Assembly: GCA_000143165.1 (NCBI GenBank)
Contig: CP002084.1
Coordinates: forward strand, 434,001-498,000
Length of the DNA: 64,000 bases
Source: Dehalogenimonas lykanthroporepellens BL-DC-9
GTDB lineage: Bacteria > Chloroflexota > Dehalococcoidia > Dehalococcoidales > Dehalococcoidaceae
Reading direction: 5' to 3'
Below the pieces are notes generated by a model, which did not search any database, was not told where the DNA came from, and saw only the letters and a list, made by a program, of their open reading frames with translations. This document shows, piece by piece, positions 24,841-33,425 of this stretch. Made by a program: the position numbers and the translations under genes. Each line of letters begins with the position of its first letter. Position 1 is the stretch's first letter.

Positions 24841-25645
24841 CGGGGCTGCTTATGCCCAAGAACGTGTTCCTGATTTGGCAGGATTAGATATCACTGGGAC
24901 GGTTGAAGGTGAAAACATTAGCCAAGAAGCGGTTGCCCGGTGGCAATCAGGCGATGGTACCGCCTACACCGAGGTGAATGTATACAAATTTGGGGAAGGA
25001 GATTACCTGGTTGTTCCGGCTGGAACGCAAATCCGATTGGAATATGTAAAGACAGCCGAGGGTGAAAATAAAATTAACCCTCTGATTGTAACAATGCCAC
25101 AACCTGATGGTTTTAAAAGTTGTAGCACCGCTCTTGATTCAATCCCTTATTGGCACCAAGAAGCATGGTTTGTCTACACTCGTATCGAAAATAGTACAGG
25201 CTGGATTGACCATCGTTACTATCTAAATAAACTTTATGACGAAACGGACAACACATATGACTATTTTCAACTTGAACATCGGGCGACTGCTAAAAGTAAG
25301 GGCATTTTCCGGTTAATATCAGCATCATTGGACTGTCGAAAAACAGAAGCGAGCTCAACTATGGGTTGGTATGATTGGACTCCAGGAGCAGATCTGCCAA
25401 ATGGTGTTGGCAACACCATTACATATGGGGTAACTGCTTTCGGTATTACGATTTCCAATTCTATCGTTCATTATGACCTTTGGGACATAACGAAGTATAT
25501 AGAAGCTGGGAAATTCAAGAACGAATGGAAAGGTAGTGCAAATGATTCAGAAAGAGAGGTAGGTTATATGGTTGGCGTAACAGTGCCTCAAGGTGGTTGG
25601 CCACAATGGTATCTGGGTGCGAACTTTGATTGCGCTCTCGGGTAA
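24770..25645 (+). CDS. Secreted protein with shared signal peptide and unrelated mature domain
   Basis: 291 residues. The leader MQFKKRFLMVFMALTLLAGM is that of crystallin-like protein 2; cleavage probably after AYA (AAYAQ). The mature 260 residues are not crystallin-like and match no family I recognise: rich in aromatic residues (WYDWTPGAD, WHQEAWFVY, YLNKLYDETDNTYDYF), with three cysteines (CSTAL, LDCRK, FDCALG), likely a beta-rich extracellular domain. Lower GC than flanking operons. Followed by a hairpin and a lipoprotein gene. Confidence 0.8.
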   Translation: MQFKKRFLMVFMALTLLAGMMGGGGAAYAQERVPDLAGLDITGTVEGENISQEAVARWQSGDGTAYTEVNVYKFGEGDYLVVPAGTQIRLEYVKTAEGENKINPLIVTMPQPDGFKSCSTALDSIPYWHQEAWFVYTRIENSTGWIDHRYYLNKLYDETDNTYDYFQLEHRATAKSKGIFRLISASLDCRKTEASSTMGWYDWTPGADLPNGVGNTITYGVTAFGITISNSIVHYDLWDITKYIEAGKFKNEWKGSANDSEREVGYMVGVTVPQGGWPQWYLGANFDCALG

Positions 25646-25665
25646 CCAAGAAGGTTAGACGGATA

Positions 25666-25704
25666 TAGCGAACCCAATTTATAACTAGCGAATTGGGTTC
25701 GCTA
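25666..25704 (+). other. Strong hairpin after secreted cargo gene
   Basis: Perfect 14-bp stem (TAGCGAACCCAATT and its complement) with an 11-base loop, 20 bases after the stop codon, and no T-run. Positionally equivalent to the hairpin at 22038 but unrelated in sequence. Confidence 0.85.
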
Positions 25705-25792
25705 ATCCTCTCAAAATTACGCACGATTAAAGGTTGCGCTATTCGCATACCAGCGTACTTTAATATAAACTTAAAATTATCGAGGTATCATA

Positions 25793-26482
25793 ATGATCAA
25801 GCATAAGATTATTACAATGATAGGGTTATGTTTGTTAGTAATCATAAATTTGGCAATACCAGGATGCAACCGTTCCGAAGTAGTATTGGCATCGAATAAG
25901 CTGGAAGAATTATCTTTAGTCGATACCTGGAATACGGTATTGGCGAAAATGGATATGCGGAATGCGGAGATTGAATTAACATCTTTTCACCTCAACGTTA
26001 GTGCTGAAGGGATAATAGAGTCACTATCCTACGGATTCTACGCATTGACCGGCGAGGGAAAGCCTTCAAACAATATCGCCTCCATCGATGACCGTGGCAA
26101 GCTGAGCTGGAGTTCCCGCGATACCGGCGAAACACCTCAACAGCACGATCCATTGAAGCTGTTTACGGAAACGGATAAATATGGACTGGACTCCTTGACC
26201 CCCGGGCCGGACGGTCTGTCCATCCAGATCGGATTTCGACAAGGTAGAGTTGTTATCAGCAGCGAACAAACAGGTTTATATTACCTGGAAGACGGACGTC
26301 TGATCCCGCTCTCCCGGATAGGGTTATTCTCTTCCAGTGTCATAACATTCGAGGTTTATCAACTCATCCCGACCGAAGGTCAAACCACGACAGTGCCCGA
26401 CGCCGAATCTTCTGGAAGCGTGACAAGCCAGTTATGGTTCCTCGCAGAGGATTTGAATAAAGCAGACCTACTTGAATTCTAA
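25793..26482 (+). CDS. Putative lipoprotein
   Basis: 229 residues with a hydrophobic leader and a lipobox-like AIPGC (Cys near 25), so likely anchored to the outer face of the membrane. The mature part is a soluble domain without recognised motifs. Its location directly after a cargo gene and hairpin parallels the ABC genes after crystallin protein 2; a self-protection role is possible but unsupported by homology. The ATG follows an AT-rich leader (CGAGGT as weak ribosome binding site). Confidence 0.75.
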   Translation: MIKHKIITMIGLCLLVIINLAIPGCNRSEVVLASNKLEELSLVDTWNTVLAKMDMRNAEIELTSFHLNVSAEGIIESLSYGFYALTGEGKPSNNIASIDDRGKLSWSSRDTGETPQQHDPLKLFTETDKYGLDSLTPGPDGLSIQIGFRQGRVVISSEQTGLYYLEDGRLIPLSRIGLFSSSVITFEVYQLIPTEGQTTTVPDAESSGSVTSQLWFLAEDLNKADLLEF

Positions 26483-26679
26483 TGCCCAATTCAGGACTAC
26501 ATTTTATTTATGAGAAATAGGCTTCGATAGGGTTCTTGCCACTCGCGTACTGGATAGCTTGAAGGAAACAATAATATCTCCAAAAATTCTTGACAACCGC
26601 CCCGTTTATTCATCTCCCATTCATCTTGGAATGTTATAATTCAAAAAGAATAGGAAATCCCGATCACGGAGGCATCACC
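26483..26679. other. Intergenic region before the broken lipoprotein copy
   Basis: No gene seen. The end (from taggaaatcccgatca) is homologous to the leader of the lipoprotein gene at 27598, showing that the leader was copied together with the gene start. Confidence 0.5.
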
Positions 26680-26727
26680 ATAAAGTGGCATAAACTCATG
26701 CCGGCGGCATTGCTGACCGTTATACTG
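26680..26727 (+). pseudogene. Truncated copy of the lipoprotein gene at 27598
   Basis: Sixteen codons align with the start of 27598-28044 (KWHKVLPAVLL there, KWHKLMPAALL here), but the ATG has become ATA and the frame is cut by the end of an IS3-like element at 26728. Confidence 0.8.
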
Positions 26728-26844
26728 TGAGGTGGTCCCCAAAATTCGGACAGGTTGTTAAGGTGGAAAACTGCTCTTAGAATAAGCGAAGAAAAGGAGC
26801 AGAGAATGAAAGGAATCCGCAAACAACATTGGGGGGCTGAGTTT
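26728..26844 (+). mobile_element. Left-end remnant of an IS3-family element
   Basis: TGAGGTGGTCCCCAAAATTC resembles the terminal inverted repeat of IS3-family elements (IS150/IS911 type). It is followed by an AAAAGGAG site and the typical OrfA start MKGIRKQHWGAEF. The rest of the element is missing and the frame runs into a foreign coding fragment. Confidence 0.7.
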
Positions 26845-27117
26845 AACTATTCTCCGGAGATGACTGCAAACTGGATTCTCGAGACACCCTTCAAAGCTGG
26901 AGGGGGTCAGTTCAATATCGGTCATTTCGGTACGGTTACTGTTAATTCAGCATGGTGGTGGAATAAAGATGGGTTTGACCCGGGTTTCGAAAATTTTCGG
27001 ATTGATAATTCAGGAACCGTACACAGAGACCGCATGTGGCCAACTCTTAACTATGAGTACCTAGCGCCTTCGAACCTTGGTGCAGATGGTAAGAGTTTCT
27101 CGTTCACACGAAACTAA
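26806..27117 (+). pseudogene. IS3 OrfA start fused to a peptidase G1-like C-terminal fragment
   Basis: The 103-codon frame starts with 13 IS3 OrfA residues and continues as SPEMTANWILETPFKAGG and GHFGTVTVNSAWW, which resembles the C-terminal part of eqolisin (family G1) glutamic peptidases (pattern AEWI-E-P...FGTV-F). The catalytic N-terminal part is absent. The family call is from memory of the pattern and is moderate; the fusion itself is clear. A hairpin follows, as after intact cargo genes, so this is probably the remnant of a third cargo gene. Confidence 0.55.
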
Positions 27118-27140
27118 TAGGCAGCGGGAATATTCAAGAA

Positions 27141-27173
27141 GTGCCGAGCATGGGAATCACCCATGCTCGGTAC
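27141..27173 (+). other. Strong hairpin after cargo remnant
   Basis: A 14-bp stem with one G-U pair (core CCGAGCATGGG/CCCATGCTCGG), loop AATCA and no T-run, ending 19 bases before the next ATG. Third hairpin in the equivalent position. Confidence 0.85.
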
Positions 27174-27192
27174 CAAAATATGAGGAGGAGCC

Positions 27193-27549
27193 ATGTATCC
27201 GAAAATATATTTCTTCATTCCAGTATTATTAGGGATTTTTCTTTTTACGGGGTGTTCGCCAAAAAACGAACCGCCGGCTGATGCTTATCATGGACAAATC
27301 ATTCCAAAAATAATTACGTTCCAAGGAAGGGTCTATTCAAGTACTGGTGAGACCATACTTCAAACACCGGTCGGTACCCCGGATACTACCGGAACTGTTC
27401 AGTTCCTGGGTAGCGTTCTCAGCGAAGGGGAAACGTATGAGGTTTATTCGTTCAGGGATGTCGATCCGGTCACCGCGATTGCCGTGAAAAGACTTCTTGC
27501 CAACACTGAGGGTGGTTCTGATTTCTATTTTAAGTACGTCGTTGAATAA
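27193..27549 (+). CDS. Small putative lipoprotein
   Basis: 118 residues with a clear lipoprotein signal (leader MYPKIYFFIPVLLGIFLF, lipobox FTGC, Cys 21). TGAGGAGG precedes the ATG. The mature 98 residues look beta-rich (VYSSTGETI, GTVQFLGSV, EGETYEVYSF). No family recognised. It follows the peptidase-like remnant and hairpin, so a partner or protection role for that lost protein is conceivable. Confidence 0.75.
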   Translation: MYPKIYFFIPVLLGIFLFTGCSPKNEPPADAYHGQIIPKIITFQGRVYSSTGETILQTPVGTPDTTGTVQFLGSVLSEGETYEVYSFRDVDPVTAIAVKRLLANTEGGSDFYFKYVVE

Positions 27550-27597
27550 ATATTATTGAGCGGCGGGAGTAGGAAATCCCGGTCAAGGAGCATCGCC

Positions 27598-28044
27598 ATG
27601 AAGTGGCATAAAGTCTTACCAGCGGTCTTGTTAGCTGTGGTACTGGCGACCGGCCTTTTAGCCGGTTGCGCGAAGGTAGAACCCGACACACCGACAGGAA
27701 TCGTCATCAATCCCCTTTCATCCTCGATTGGCAACGTCGATGGAGACCCGGAGAAACCGGTTAAGGTCTCATACACCATTACGATTCGGAATAAAACTAA
27801 TGGCGACGTGTTCATCAGCAGTGTGACTCCCGTTTTGTCCGGTTCTATGAATGATTATTTCCTGAACCAGCCTGATGATTTTGCCGTAAACACCACGTTA
27901 GCCCCCGATTCAGGTGTCAATGTTACCGGGGAGCTGATTTTTGATTTCACCGGCACCGGCTTTTCCAAGGCGGAAATGAGTTCGTCACTCAAGATCACGA
28001 GTGTGGAAGTTGAATCCACTTTCATCATCGATTTGCCGGCTTAG
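27598..28044 (+). CDS. Putative lipoprotein with Ig-like domain
   Basis: 148 residues beginning at the ATG after AAGGAG: leader MKWHKVLPAVLLAVVLATGL and lipobox LAGC. The mature part (KPVKVSYTITIRNKTNGDV, ELIFDFTGTGFS) suggests a beta-sandwich, but no named family is certain. A truncated copy with a dead start codon lies at 26680, so this gene too has been duplicated in the array. Confidence 0.75.
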   Translation: MKWHKVLPAVLLAVVLATGLLAGCAKVEPDTPTGIVINPLSSSIGNVDGDPEKPVKVSYTITIRNKTNGDVFISSVTPVLSGSMNDYFLNQPDDFAVNTTLAPDSGVNVTGELIFDFTGTGFSKAEMSSSLKITSVEVESTFIIDLPA

Positions 28045-28132
28045 GGATGGCCGGATAGACCAGGCGCGGCGGTGCTGGCTGAAACGAGGTCGTTAGATGA
28101 GCATCGAAATTTAGTTATCAGGTCAATCGAGA

Positions 28133-28552
28133 TTTTTCACAAACCGACCGAAATACGGGGCGGGTCAGCAAACCTGAGCCCTACAAACGCGGGCAGATTT
28201 GAATACGGGGCGGGTCAGGCATGCCTGACCCCTACATGCCCTGGCGGCGATACGGGCGACGGTTTTCGGGTCAAGCAGTTTTACAGGCACAGGGGGATTG
28301 TACATGAGATGGCAGTCAATTGTCAGCAGTTGACGTCAGACTGATAAATTCCAAATCTCAAGCCTCAAATAACAAACAAATTTTAATTTCCAAATATCAA
28401 TGACCAAAACGGGTAACGAGTTGTCATCGATAACTGAGCATCTGTGGGGCTGAGACACAATCCGACCGATAAACAGGGGCGGGTCAGGCATGCCTGACCC
28501 CTACAGGTTGCGGGCGGGGATTTGAATACGGAGTGGGTCAGGAAGTCTGACT
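28133..28552. repeat. Composite intergenic repeat, copy C with extra palindromes
   Basis: The module order of copies A and B is repeated (28133-28412), with two gggtcag-type elements near 28160 and 28216. A further ggggcgggtcaggcatgcctg block follows at 28476. The perfect 18-bp palindrome GGTCAGGCATGCCTGACC occurs twice. No gene is visible from 28045 to the trp promoter. Confidence 0.85.
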
Positions 28553-28570
28553 CCACGGTACGGAACGAAT

Positions 28571-28600
28571 TTGACAACGTAATACCGTTTGCGGTATTTT
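28571..28600 (+). promoter_or_regulatory. trp operon promoter candidate
   Basis: TTGACA (28571-28576) with TATTTT (28595-28600) 18 bases downstream. A 7-bp inverted repeat (AATACCG/CGGTATT, 28581-28598) lies between the boxes and reaches into the -10, so an additional repressor site is possible. Confidence 0.55.
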
Positions 28601-28634
28601 TAAATTAACTTAAAAATTTAACAGCGTTGATCCA

Positions 28635-28917
28635 GACGAGTACGTCGCTGGCGGGCTTCAGAGAGCCGGGTAAGGTGTGAGCCGGTAGTTGCGCAGAGGC
28701 CGAATGGACTGGGGAGCTTCAGACCGAAAGCGTTAAGCGAGTAGGCTCTGACGGAAAGGGCGCCGTTAGCCGGCCCAGGGTATCGCCATACCTGAGAGTA
28801 TGCGCCGTATCCGACAAATGAGATGGTTTTTTACCTGTCGCAAGATTTGTAATAAACCGAACCAGGGTGGCACCGCGAGATTTAAAGCTCTCGCCCCTAG
28901 TGGGCGGGGGCTTTTTT
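28635..28917 (+). ncRNA. tRNA-Trp-sensing T-box riboswitch
   Basis: Leader with stem I elements (GAGAGCCGGG, GTGTGAGCCGG), a probable UGG (Trp) specifier in GCCGAATGGACTGG (28699-28712), the AGTAGG motif, and the T-box AGGGTGGCACCGCG at 28864-28877. The antiterminator bulge reads UGGC, whose last base would pair with the G discriminator of tRNA-Trp. The competing terminator is GCTCTCGCCC/GGGCGGGGGC (28887-28911) followed by T6. Uncharged tRNA-Trp should allow read-through into trpE at 28939. Confidence 0.92.
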
Positions 28918-28938
28918 ATTTGGTCGCGGGAGAGAAAA

Positions 28939-30369
28939 ATGTACAAGCCGACTCTGGAAGAAATCAGGAAACTCAAAGGCAAGGGTAACCTGGCGGCGGT
29001 CAGCCGGGAACTGATGGCTGACCTGGAAACGCCGGTTTCCGCCTTTCTCAAGATACAGCGCGGCGGGCTGTCCTTTCTGCTGGAAAGTGTGGAGGGCGGG
29101 CAGAGGATGGCGCGTTACAGCTTCCTTGGCACGGAGCCCGGCCGGGTTATCGTTGCCGATGGCGCGTCACCTTTTGACGACCCGCTGACAGCCGTGGAAG
29201 AGGCATTAAAAGACCGCTGTGTCGTGCCCCAGCCCGGCCTGCCCCGTTTCAGCGGCGGCGCAGTAGGCTACCTGTCTTATGAAGCCGCCGGGCGGTTTGA
29301 AAAGCTCCCATCGCCGGAAGCCGACTCGCTGGGACTGCCGGAAGGCATGTTCATGCTGACCGATACCTTTCTGGTATTCGACCACGTGGCCCACCGGATC
29401 AAGGTCATCTCGCTGATGCCGCTGGACGGGGATCTGGAAAAGGCTTATGCCGCCGCAGTGGGGCATATCGACGAAATGTGCCGCCGGCTGGCGGAACCGC
29501 TGGCCAACGGGCACAAAGCCGCCGGTACCGTCGCCACGGAATTCACTTCCAGCGTCACCAGGGAAGTCTTTGAGGCCGGAGTGACGGCCATCAAGGAAGA
29601 TATTGCCGCCGGAGAAGCTATCCAGGTGGTGCTGTCCCAAAGATTGTCGCGGCCCACCGGCGCCGCACCGTTTGATATCTACCGTTCACTCCGGAGCATC
29701 AATCCCTCCCCGTATATGTTTTTCCTAGATTTCGGCGGTTTCCAGATTATCGGCGCTTCACCGGAGATACTGGTCCGGGTGGAAGACGGCGAGGTTGTGA
29801 CCCGGCCGCTGGCCGGCACCAGGAAGCGCGGGGCGACACCGGAAGAAGACCTGGCGCTGGAAACCGCACTGAAAGCCGACCCCAAGGAGCGCGCCGAACA
29901 TATCATGCTGGTGGATCTGGGCCGCAACGACATCGGGCGGGTGGCGGAGCCGGGCTCGGTGGTCGTTTCCGACCTGATGAATGTGGAGCGTTATTCCCAC
30001 GTGATGCACTTGGTCAGCCACGTCAAGGGAAGATTAAAGAAAGGCCTGACGGCTTATGACGCCCTGCGGGCCACCTTTCCGGCCGGTACGGTTTCCGGAG
30101 CGCCAAAGGTGCGGGCCATGCAGATTATCGCGGAGCATGAGCCGGAAAAACGCGGGCCTTACGCCGGGGCGGTGGGCTATTTCAGCTATAACGGCAACAT
30201 GGATATGGCCATCGCCATCCGCACCATGTTAACCAAAGACGGCCGGGCTTACGTTCAGGCGGGAGCGGGCATTGTCTATGACAGCCAGCCGGAAGCGGAG
30301 TACTACGAAACATTGAATAAGGCCCAGGCGCTGTTCAAGGCAGTCAGTCAAGCCGAAGCCGGAGGCTAA
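28939..30369 (+). CDS. trpE: Anthranilate synthase component I
   Basis: 476 residues; with TrpG it converts chorismate and glutamine to anthranilate. The start [12 protein letters not shown] is preferred over longer frames that run into the T-box. Feedback-site motifs FLLESVEGG and NPSPYMFFL, and chorismate-site motifs [29 protein letters not shown] and AGAGIVYDS are present. First gene of the trp operon. Confidence 0.97.
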   Translation: MYKPTLEEIRKLKGKGNLAAVSRELMADLETPVSAFLKIQRGGLSFLLESVEGGQRMARYSFLGTEPGRVIVADGASPFDDPLTAVEEALKDRCVVPQPGLPRFSGGAVGYLSYEAAGRFEKLPSPEADSLGLPEGMFMLTDTFLVFDHVAHRIKVISLMPLDGDLEKAYAAAVGHIDEMCRRLAEPLANGHKAAGTVATEFTSSVTREVFEAGVTAIKEDIAAGEAIQVVLSQRLSRPTGAAPFDIYRSLRSINPSPYMFFLDFGGFQIIGASPEILVRVEDGEVVTRPLAGTRKRGATPEEDLALETALKADPKERAEHIMLVDLGRNDIGRVAEPGSVVVSDLMNVERYSHVMHLVSHVKGRLKKGLTAYDALRATFPAGTVSGAPKVRAMQIIAEHEPEKRGPYAGAVGYFSYNGNMDMAIAIRTMLTKDGRAYVQAGAGIVYDSQPEAEYYETLNKAQALFKAVSQAEAGG

Positions 30370-30379
30370 AAAGGAAACG

Positions 30380-30961
30380 ATGATTTTACTCATTGATAAC
30401 TACGACAGCTTTACCTATAACCTGTACCAGTATCTGTGTGAACTGGGGGCGGAGGTTGAGGTCAGGCGTAACGATGAAATCGACATCGCCGGCATCGAAG
30501 CACTGGCTCCGGAGCGGATTGTGATTTCTCCCGGCCCTTCAACGCCGGATCATGCCGGTATTTCCATGGATGTAATCCGGCACTTCGGGCCGAAGCTGCC
30601 GGTGCTGGGCGTCTGTCTGGGGCACCAATGCCTGGGTCAGGTGTATGGAGGTGAGGTGGTCAGGGCCGGGGCGGTGATGCACGGCAAAGCGTCGGTGGTG
30701 GAACACACCGGGGCGGGCGTCTTCGCCGGCGTGCCTTCACCTTTCAACGTCATCCGTTATCACTCACTGGCGGTGCGCCGTGAATCGCTCCCGGAGTGCC
30801 TGGAAGTGACCGCCTGGACGGCGGATGGCGAAATCATGGGGCTGAAGCACCGGCGATACCAGGTTCAGGGGGTGCAGTTTCACCCGGAATCCTTCATGTC
30901 CGAATACGGGCGGGAAATACTGAAAAACTTTCTGCAAGGAGGCAGTAACCATGATAATTAA
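30380..30961 (+). CDS. trpG: Anthranilate synthase component II (glutamine amidotransferase)
   Basis: 193-residue class I amidotransferase supplying ammonia to TrpE. Nucleophile motif [11 protein letters not shown] (Cys near 78), oxyanion-region SPGPSTP, and the His/Glu pair in QFHPES are intact. It overlaps trpD by 11 bases. Confidence 0.97.
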   Translation: MILLIDNYDSFTYNLYQYLCELGAEVEVRRNDEIDIAGIEALAPERIVISPGPSTPDHAGISMDVIRHFGPKLPVLGVCLGHQCLGQVYGGEVVRAGAVMHGKASVVEHTGAGVFAGVPSPFNVIRYHSLAVRRESLPECLEVTAWTADGEIMGLKHRRYQVQGVQFHPESFMSEYGREILKNFLQGGSNHDN

Positions 30962-31985
30962 GGAAGCCATCGAAAACCTGGTCTGCGGCCGCTCACTGAG
31001 TGCCGATGAGGCGGCGGCGGTGATGGAGGAAATCATGGAAGGACAGGCCACACCGGCGCAGTTCGGCGCTTTCGTTACCGCGCTTCGATGCAAGGGTGAG
31101 ACGGTGGAAGAAATGGTGGGTCTGGCGCGGACGATGCGGGCTAAGGCACTGCCGATGACGGTGACCGGACCGGTGGTAGATACCTGCGGTACCGGGGGCG
31201 ATAAGGCCGGCACCTTCAATATATCGACCGCCGCCGCCATTATTGCCGCCGCCTGCGGCGTCAGGGTGGCCAAGCACGGCAACCGGGCGGTTTCCTCCCT
31301 GTGTGGTTCCGCCGACGTGCTGGAAGCCCTGGGGGTGCGCATCGACCTGACGCCGGATGAAGCCGGCGAGTGTCTGGAACAGGCCGGTATCGTCTTCATG
31401 TTCGCCCCGGTGTTCCATCCGGCGATGCGCCACGCCGGGCCGCCGCGACGGGAAATCGGCATCCGGACGGTCTTCAATCTGCTGGGGCCGTTGTGCAACC
31501 CGGCCGGAGCGACCACCCAGGTCATCGGCGTACCGCGGCGAGAACTGGTGACGAGCATTGCCGAGGTGCTGAGAGACTTGGGCAGTGAGCACGCCCTGGT
31601 GGTTCACGGCAGTGACGGACTGGACGAGATTACCCTGACCGGACCGACGCGGGTGTGTGAACTCGAAAACGGGCGACTCGAATGTTACGATATCAATCCG
31701 GAAGAATTCGGCCTGGACCGATGCCGCGCTGAGGATATAAAAGGCGGCGACGCCGCCTGGAACGCCGCGGCCATGCTGAGGCTGTTGCATGGCGAGGGTG
31801 GAGCGCTCAAGGGCGCGGCGATACTGAACGCCGCCGCCGCGCTGAGGGCGGCCGGCCGGGCCGGTTCCCTGGTCGAAGGCGCCAGTCTGGCCGGTGAAGC
31901 GCTGGACAGCGGCGCGGCGTTGTCACGGCTGGAAAAATTCACAGAGGTCAGCCAGATGCTGGAGGCGCGACGGAATGCTGGATAA
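30951..31985 (+). CDS. trpD: Anthranilate phosphoribosyltransferase
   Basis: 344 residues. Transfers phosphoribose from PRPP to anthranilate. Glycine-rich PRPP motif [26 protein letters not shown] and the conserved [11 protein letters not shown] are clear. GGAGG precedes the ATG, which lies inside the trpG end; the 3' end overlaps trpC by 11 bases. Confidence 0.97.
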   Translation: MIIKEAIENLVCGRSLSADEAAAVMEEIMEGQATPAQFGAFVTALRCKGETVEEMVGLARTMRAKALPMTVTGPVVDTCGTGGDKAGTFNISTAAAIIAAACGVRVAKHGNRAVSSLCGSADVLEALGVRIDLTPDEAGECLEQAGIVFMFAPVFHPAMRHAGPPRREIGIRTVFNLLGPLCNPAGATTQVIGVPRRELVTSIAEVLRDLGSEHALVVHGSDGLDEITLTGPTRVCELENGRLECYDINPEEFGLDRCRAEDIKGGDAAWNAAAMLRLLHGEGGALKGAAILNAAAALRAAGRAGSLVEGASLAGEALDSGAALSRLEKFTEVSQMLEARRNAG

Positions 31986-32763
31986 ACTGACGGCGGCGGC
32001 GCGGGTAGCGACCGAACGACGCCGCCGACTGGTACCGGAGGCTGAGTTGGTCAGACAGGCAGAGGCTTGCCCGGTACCGCCGGATTTCCGGCAGGCGCTC
32101 CTTGGACAGGGGGTAGCCGTTATCGCCGAAGTCAAGAAGGCTTCACCGTCCCGGGGTGTTATCCGACCGGACTTCGACCCGGTGGCCATCGGTCTCGATT
32201 ACGCCGAAAGCGGCGCCGATGCCATTTCGGTGCTGACCGAGGAGGAGTACTTTCTGGGCAGTCCCGAATACCTGAAACGGATCGCGCTAGCTACCGGCGG
32301 TCAGCGGATGCCGCTGTTACGCAAGGATTTTATTACCGAAGACTATCAGGTGTACGAAGCCCGGGCCTGGGGTGCCGGAGCGGTGTTGTTAATCGCCAGC
32401 ATCCTGGAAGCGTCCCGGTTGAAATCATTGCTGGCGCTGAGCCGGGAGTTGGGGCTGGCGGCGCTGGTGGAGGTCCATGACGAAGCCGAAACCGGGCGGG
32501 CGGTGGAGGCCGGCGCCGGGATTATCGGAATCAACAATCGTGATTTGAAGACGTTTCAAGTTGACATAAAAACGACGGAAAGGCTCCGGCCGCTGGTGCC
32601 GGCTGACCGGCTGGTGGTGGCTGAAAGCGGCATCACCGGACGGGAAGATGTGGTTTACCTGGACGGGTTGGGCATCGACGCGGTGCTGGTGGGTGAAGCG
32701 CTGATGCGGGGTTTGCCGCTCAGGGAACTGAGGCTGGACGAACCGGGGCGGGGTAATCAATGA
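31975..32763 (+). CDS. trpC: Indole-3-glycerol phosphate synthase
   Basis: 262 residues; ring closure step of tryptophan synthesis. Motifs: VIAEVKKASPSRGVI, ADAISVLTEEEYFLGS, LLRKDFI, GINNRDL and AESGI. The ATG at 31975 ([16 protein letters not shown]) fits the family; the longer frame is trpD in another phase. TGA overlaps the trpF ATG. Confidence 0.97.
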   Translation: MLDKLTAAARVATERRRRLVPEAELVRQAEACPVPPDFRQALLGQGVAVIAEVKKASPSRGVIRPDFDPVAIGLDYAESGADAISVLTEEEYFLGSPEYLKRIALATGGQRMPLLRKDFITEDYQVYEARAWGAGAVLLIASILEASRLKSLLALSRELGLAALVEVHDEAETGRAVEAGAGIIGINNRDLKTFQVDIKTTERLRPLVPADRLVVAESGITGREDVVYLDGLGIDAVLVGEALMRGLPLRELRLDEPGRGNQ

Positions 32764-33425
32764 CGCATATCAAGATCTGCGGGGTGACCGATGTGGAAAC
32801 GGCGGCGCTGTGTGGCCGGCTGGGCGCTGATTTCATCGGGTTGGTATTTGCCGAATCACGACGCCGGGTGACCCCGGAGAAGGCGATGGAGATAACCCAT
32901 CACCTGTTGAGCCAGGCCCGACGGCCCAGGCTGGTGGGGGTGTTCGTCAACGAGCCGGCCGAAGAGGTTAACCGTATCGCCGAATACTGCCGGCTGGACC
33001 GGGTGCAGTTGTCCGGTGATGAAGATGACGATTACTGCGCCCGCATTGAGCGGCCGGTGATACGAGCGATGAGGGTTGGCGCCGATACCAGTGTTCAGGA
33101 AGTGGTGGCCGGTATAATCAGGGCTCCGGCCCACCGCATTCATCTGCTGGATGCCCGGGCCGACGACCGCTATGGCGGTACCGGGCGGGTTTTCGACTGG
33201 CAACTGCTGGCAGGATTCGGCTCGGAATTGTCGCTGATGGTGGCCGGCGGCCTGACGCCGGAAAATGTCGGCGAACTGATCAGGCGTTACCGGCCGTGGG
33301 GAGTGGATGTGTCCAGCGGGGTGGAGAAAAACGGGTACAAGGACCCGGCCAGTATAAGGGATTTCATCCGCGAGGCGCGGCAAGCAGAAGCTGTTTTGAG
33401 AGGAGTCACCGATGCAACCGGATAA
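32760..33425 (+). CDS. trpF: Phosphoribosylanthranilate isomerase
   Basis: 221 residues, TIM barrel. [11 protein letters not shown] with the catalytic Cys, [32 protein letters not shown], and [14 protein letters not shown] with family-typical residues. Overlaps trpC and trpB, so tightly coupled. Confidence 0.97.
   Translation: MTHIKICGVTDVETAALCGRLGADFIGLVFAESRRRVTPEKAMEITHHLLSQARRPRLVGVFVNEPAEEVNRIAEYCRLDRVQLSGDEDDDYCARIERPVIRAMRVGADTSVQEVVAGIIRAPAHRIHLLDARADDRYGGTGRVFDWQLLAGFGSELSLMVAGGLTPENVGELIRRYRPWGVDVSSGVEKNGYKDPASIRDFIREARQAEAVLRGVTDATG

Noticed and set aside
18128-28503. CRISPR array
   Set aside because: The repeated blocks are irregularly spaced, composite and few; there are no regular spacers and no cas genes.
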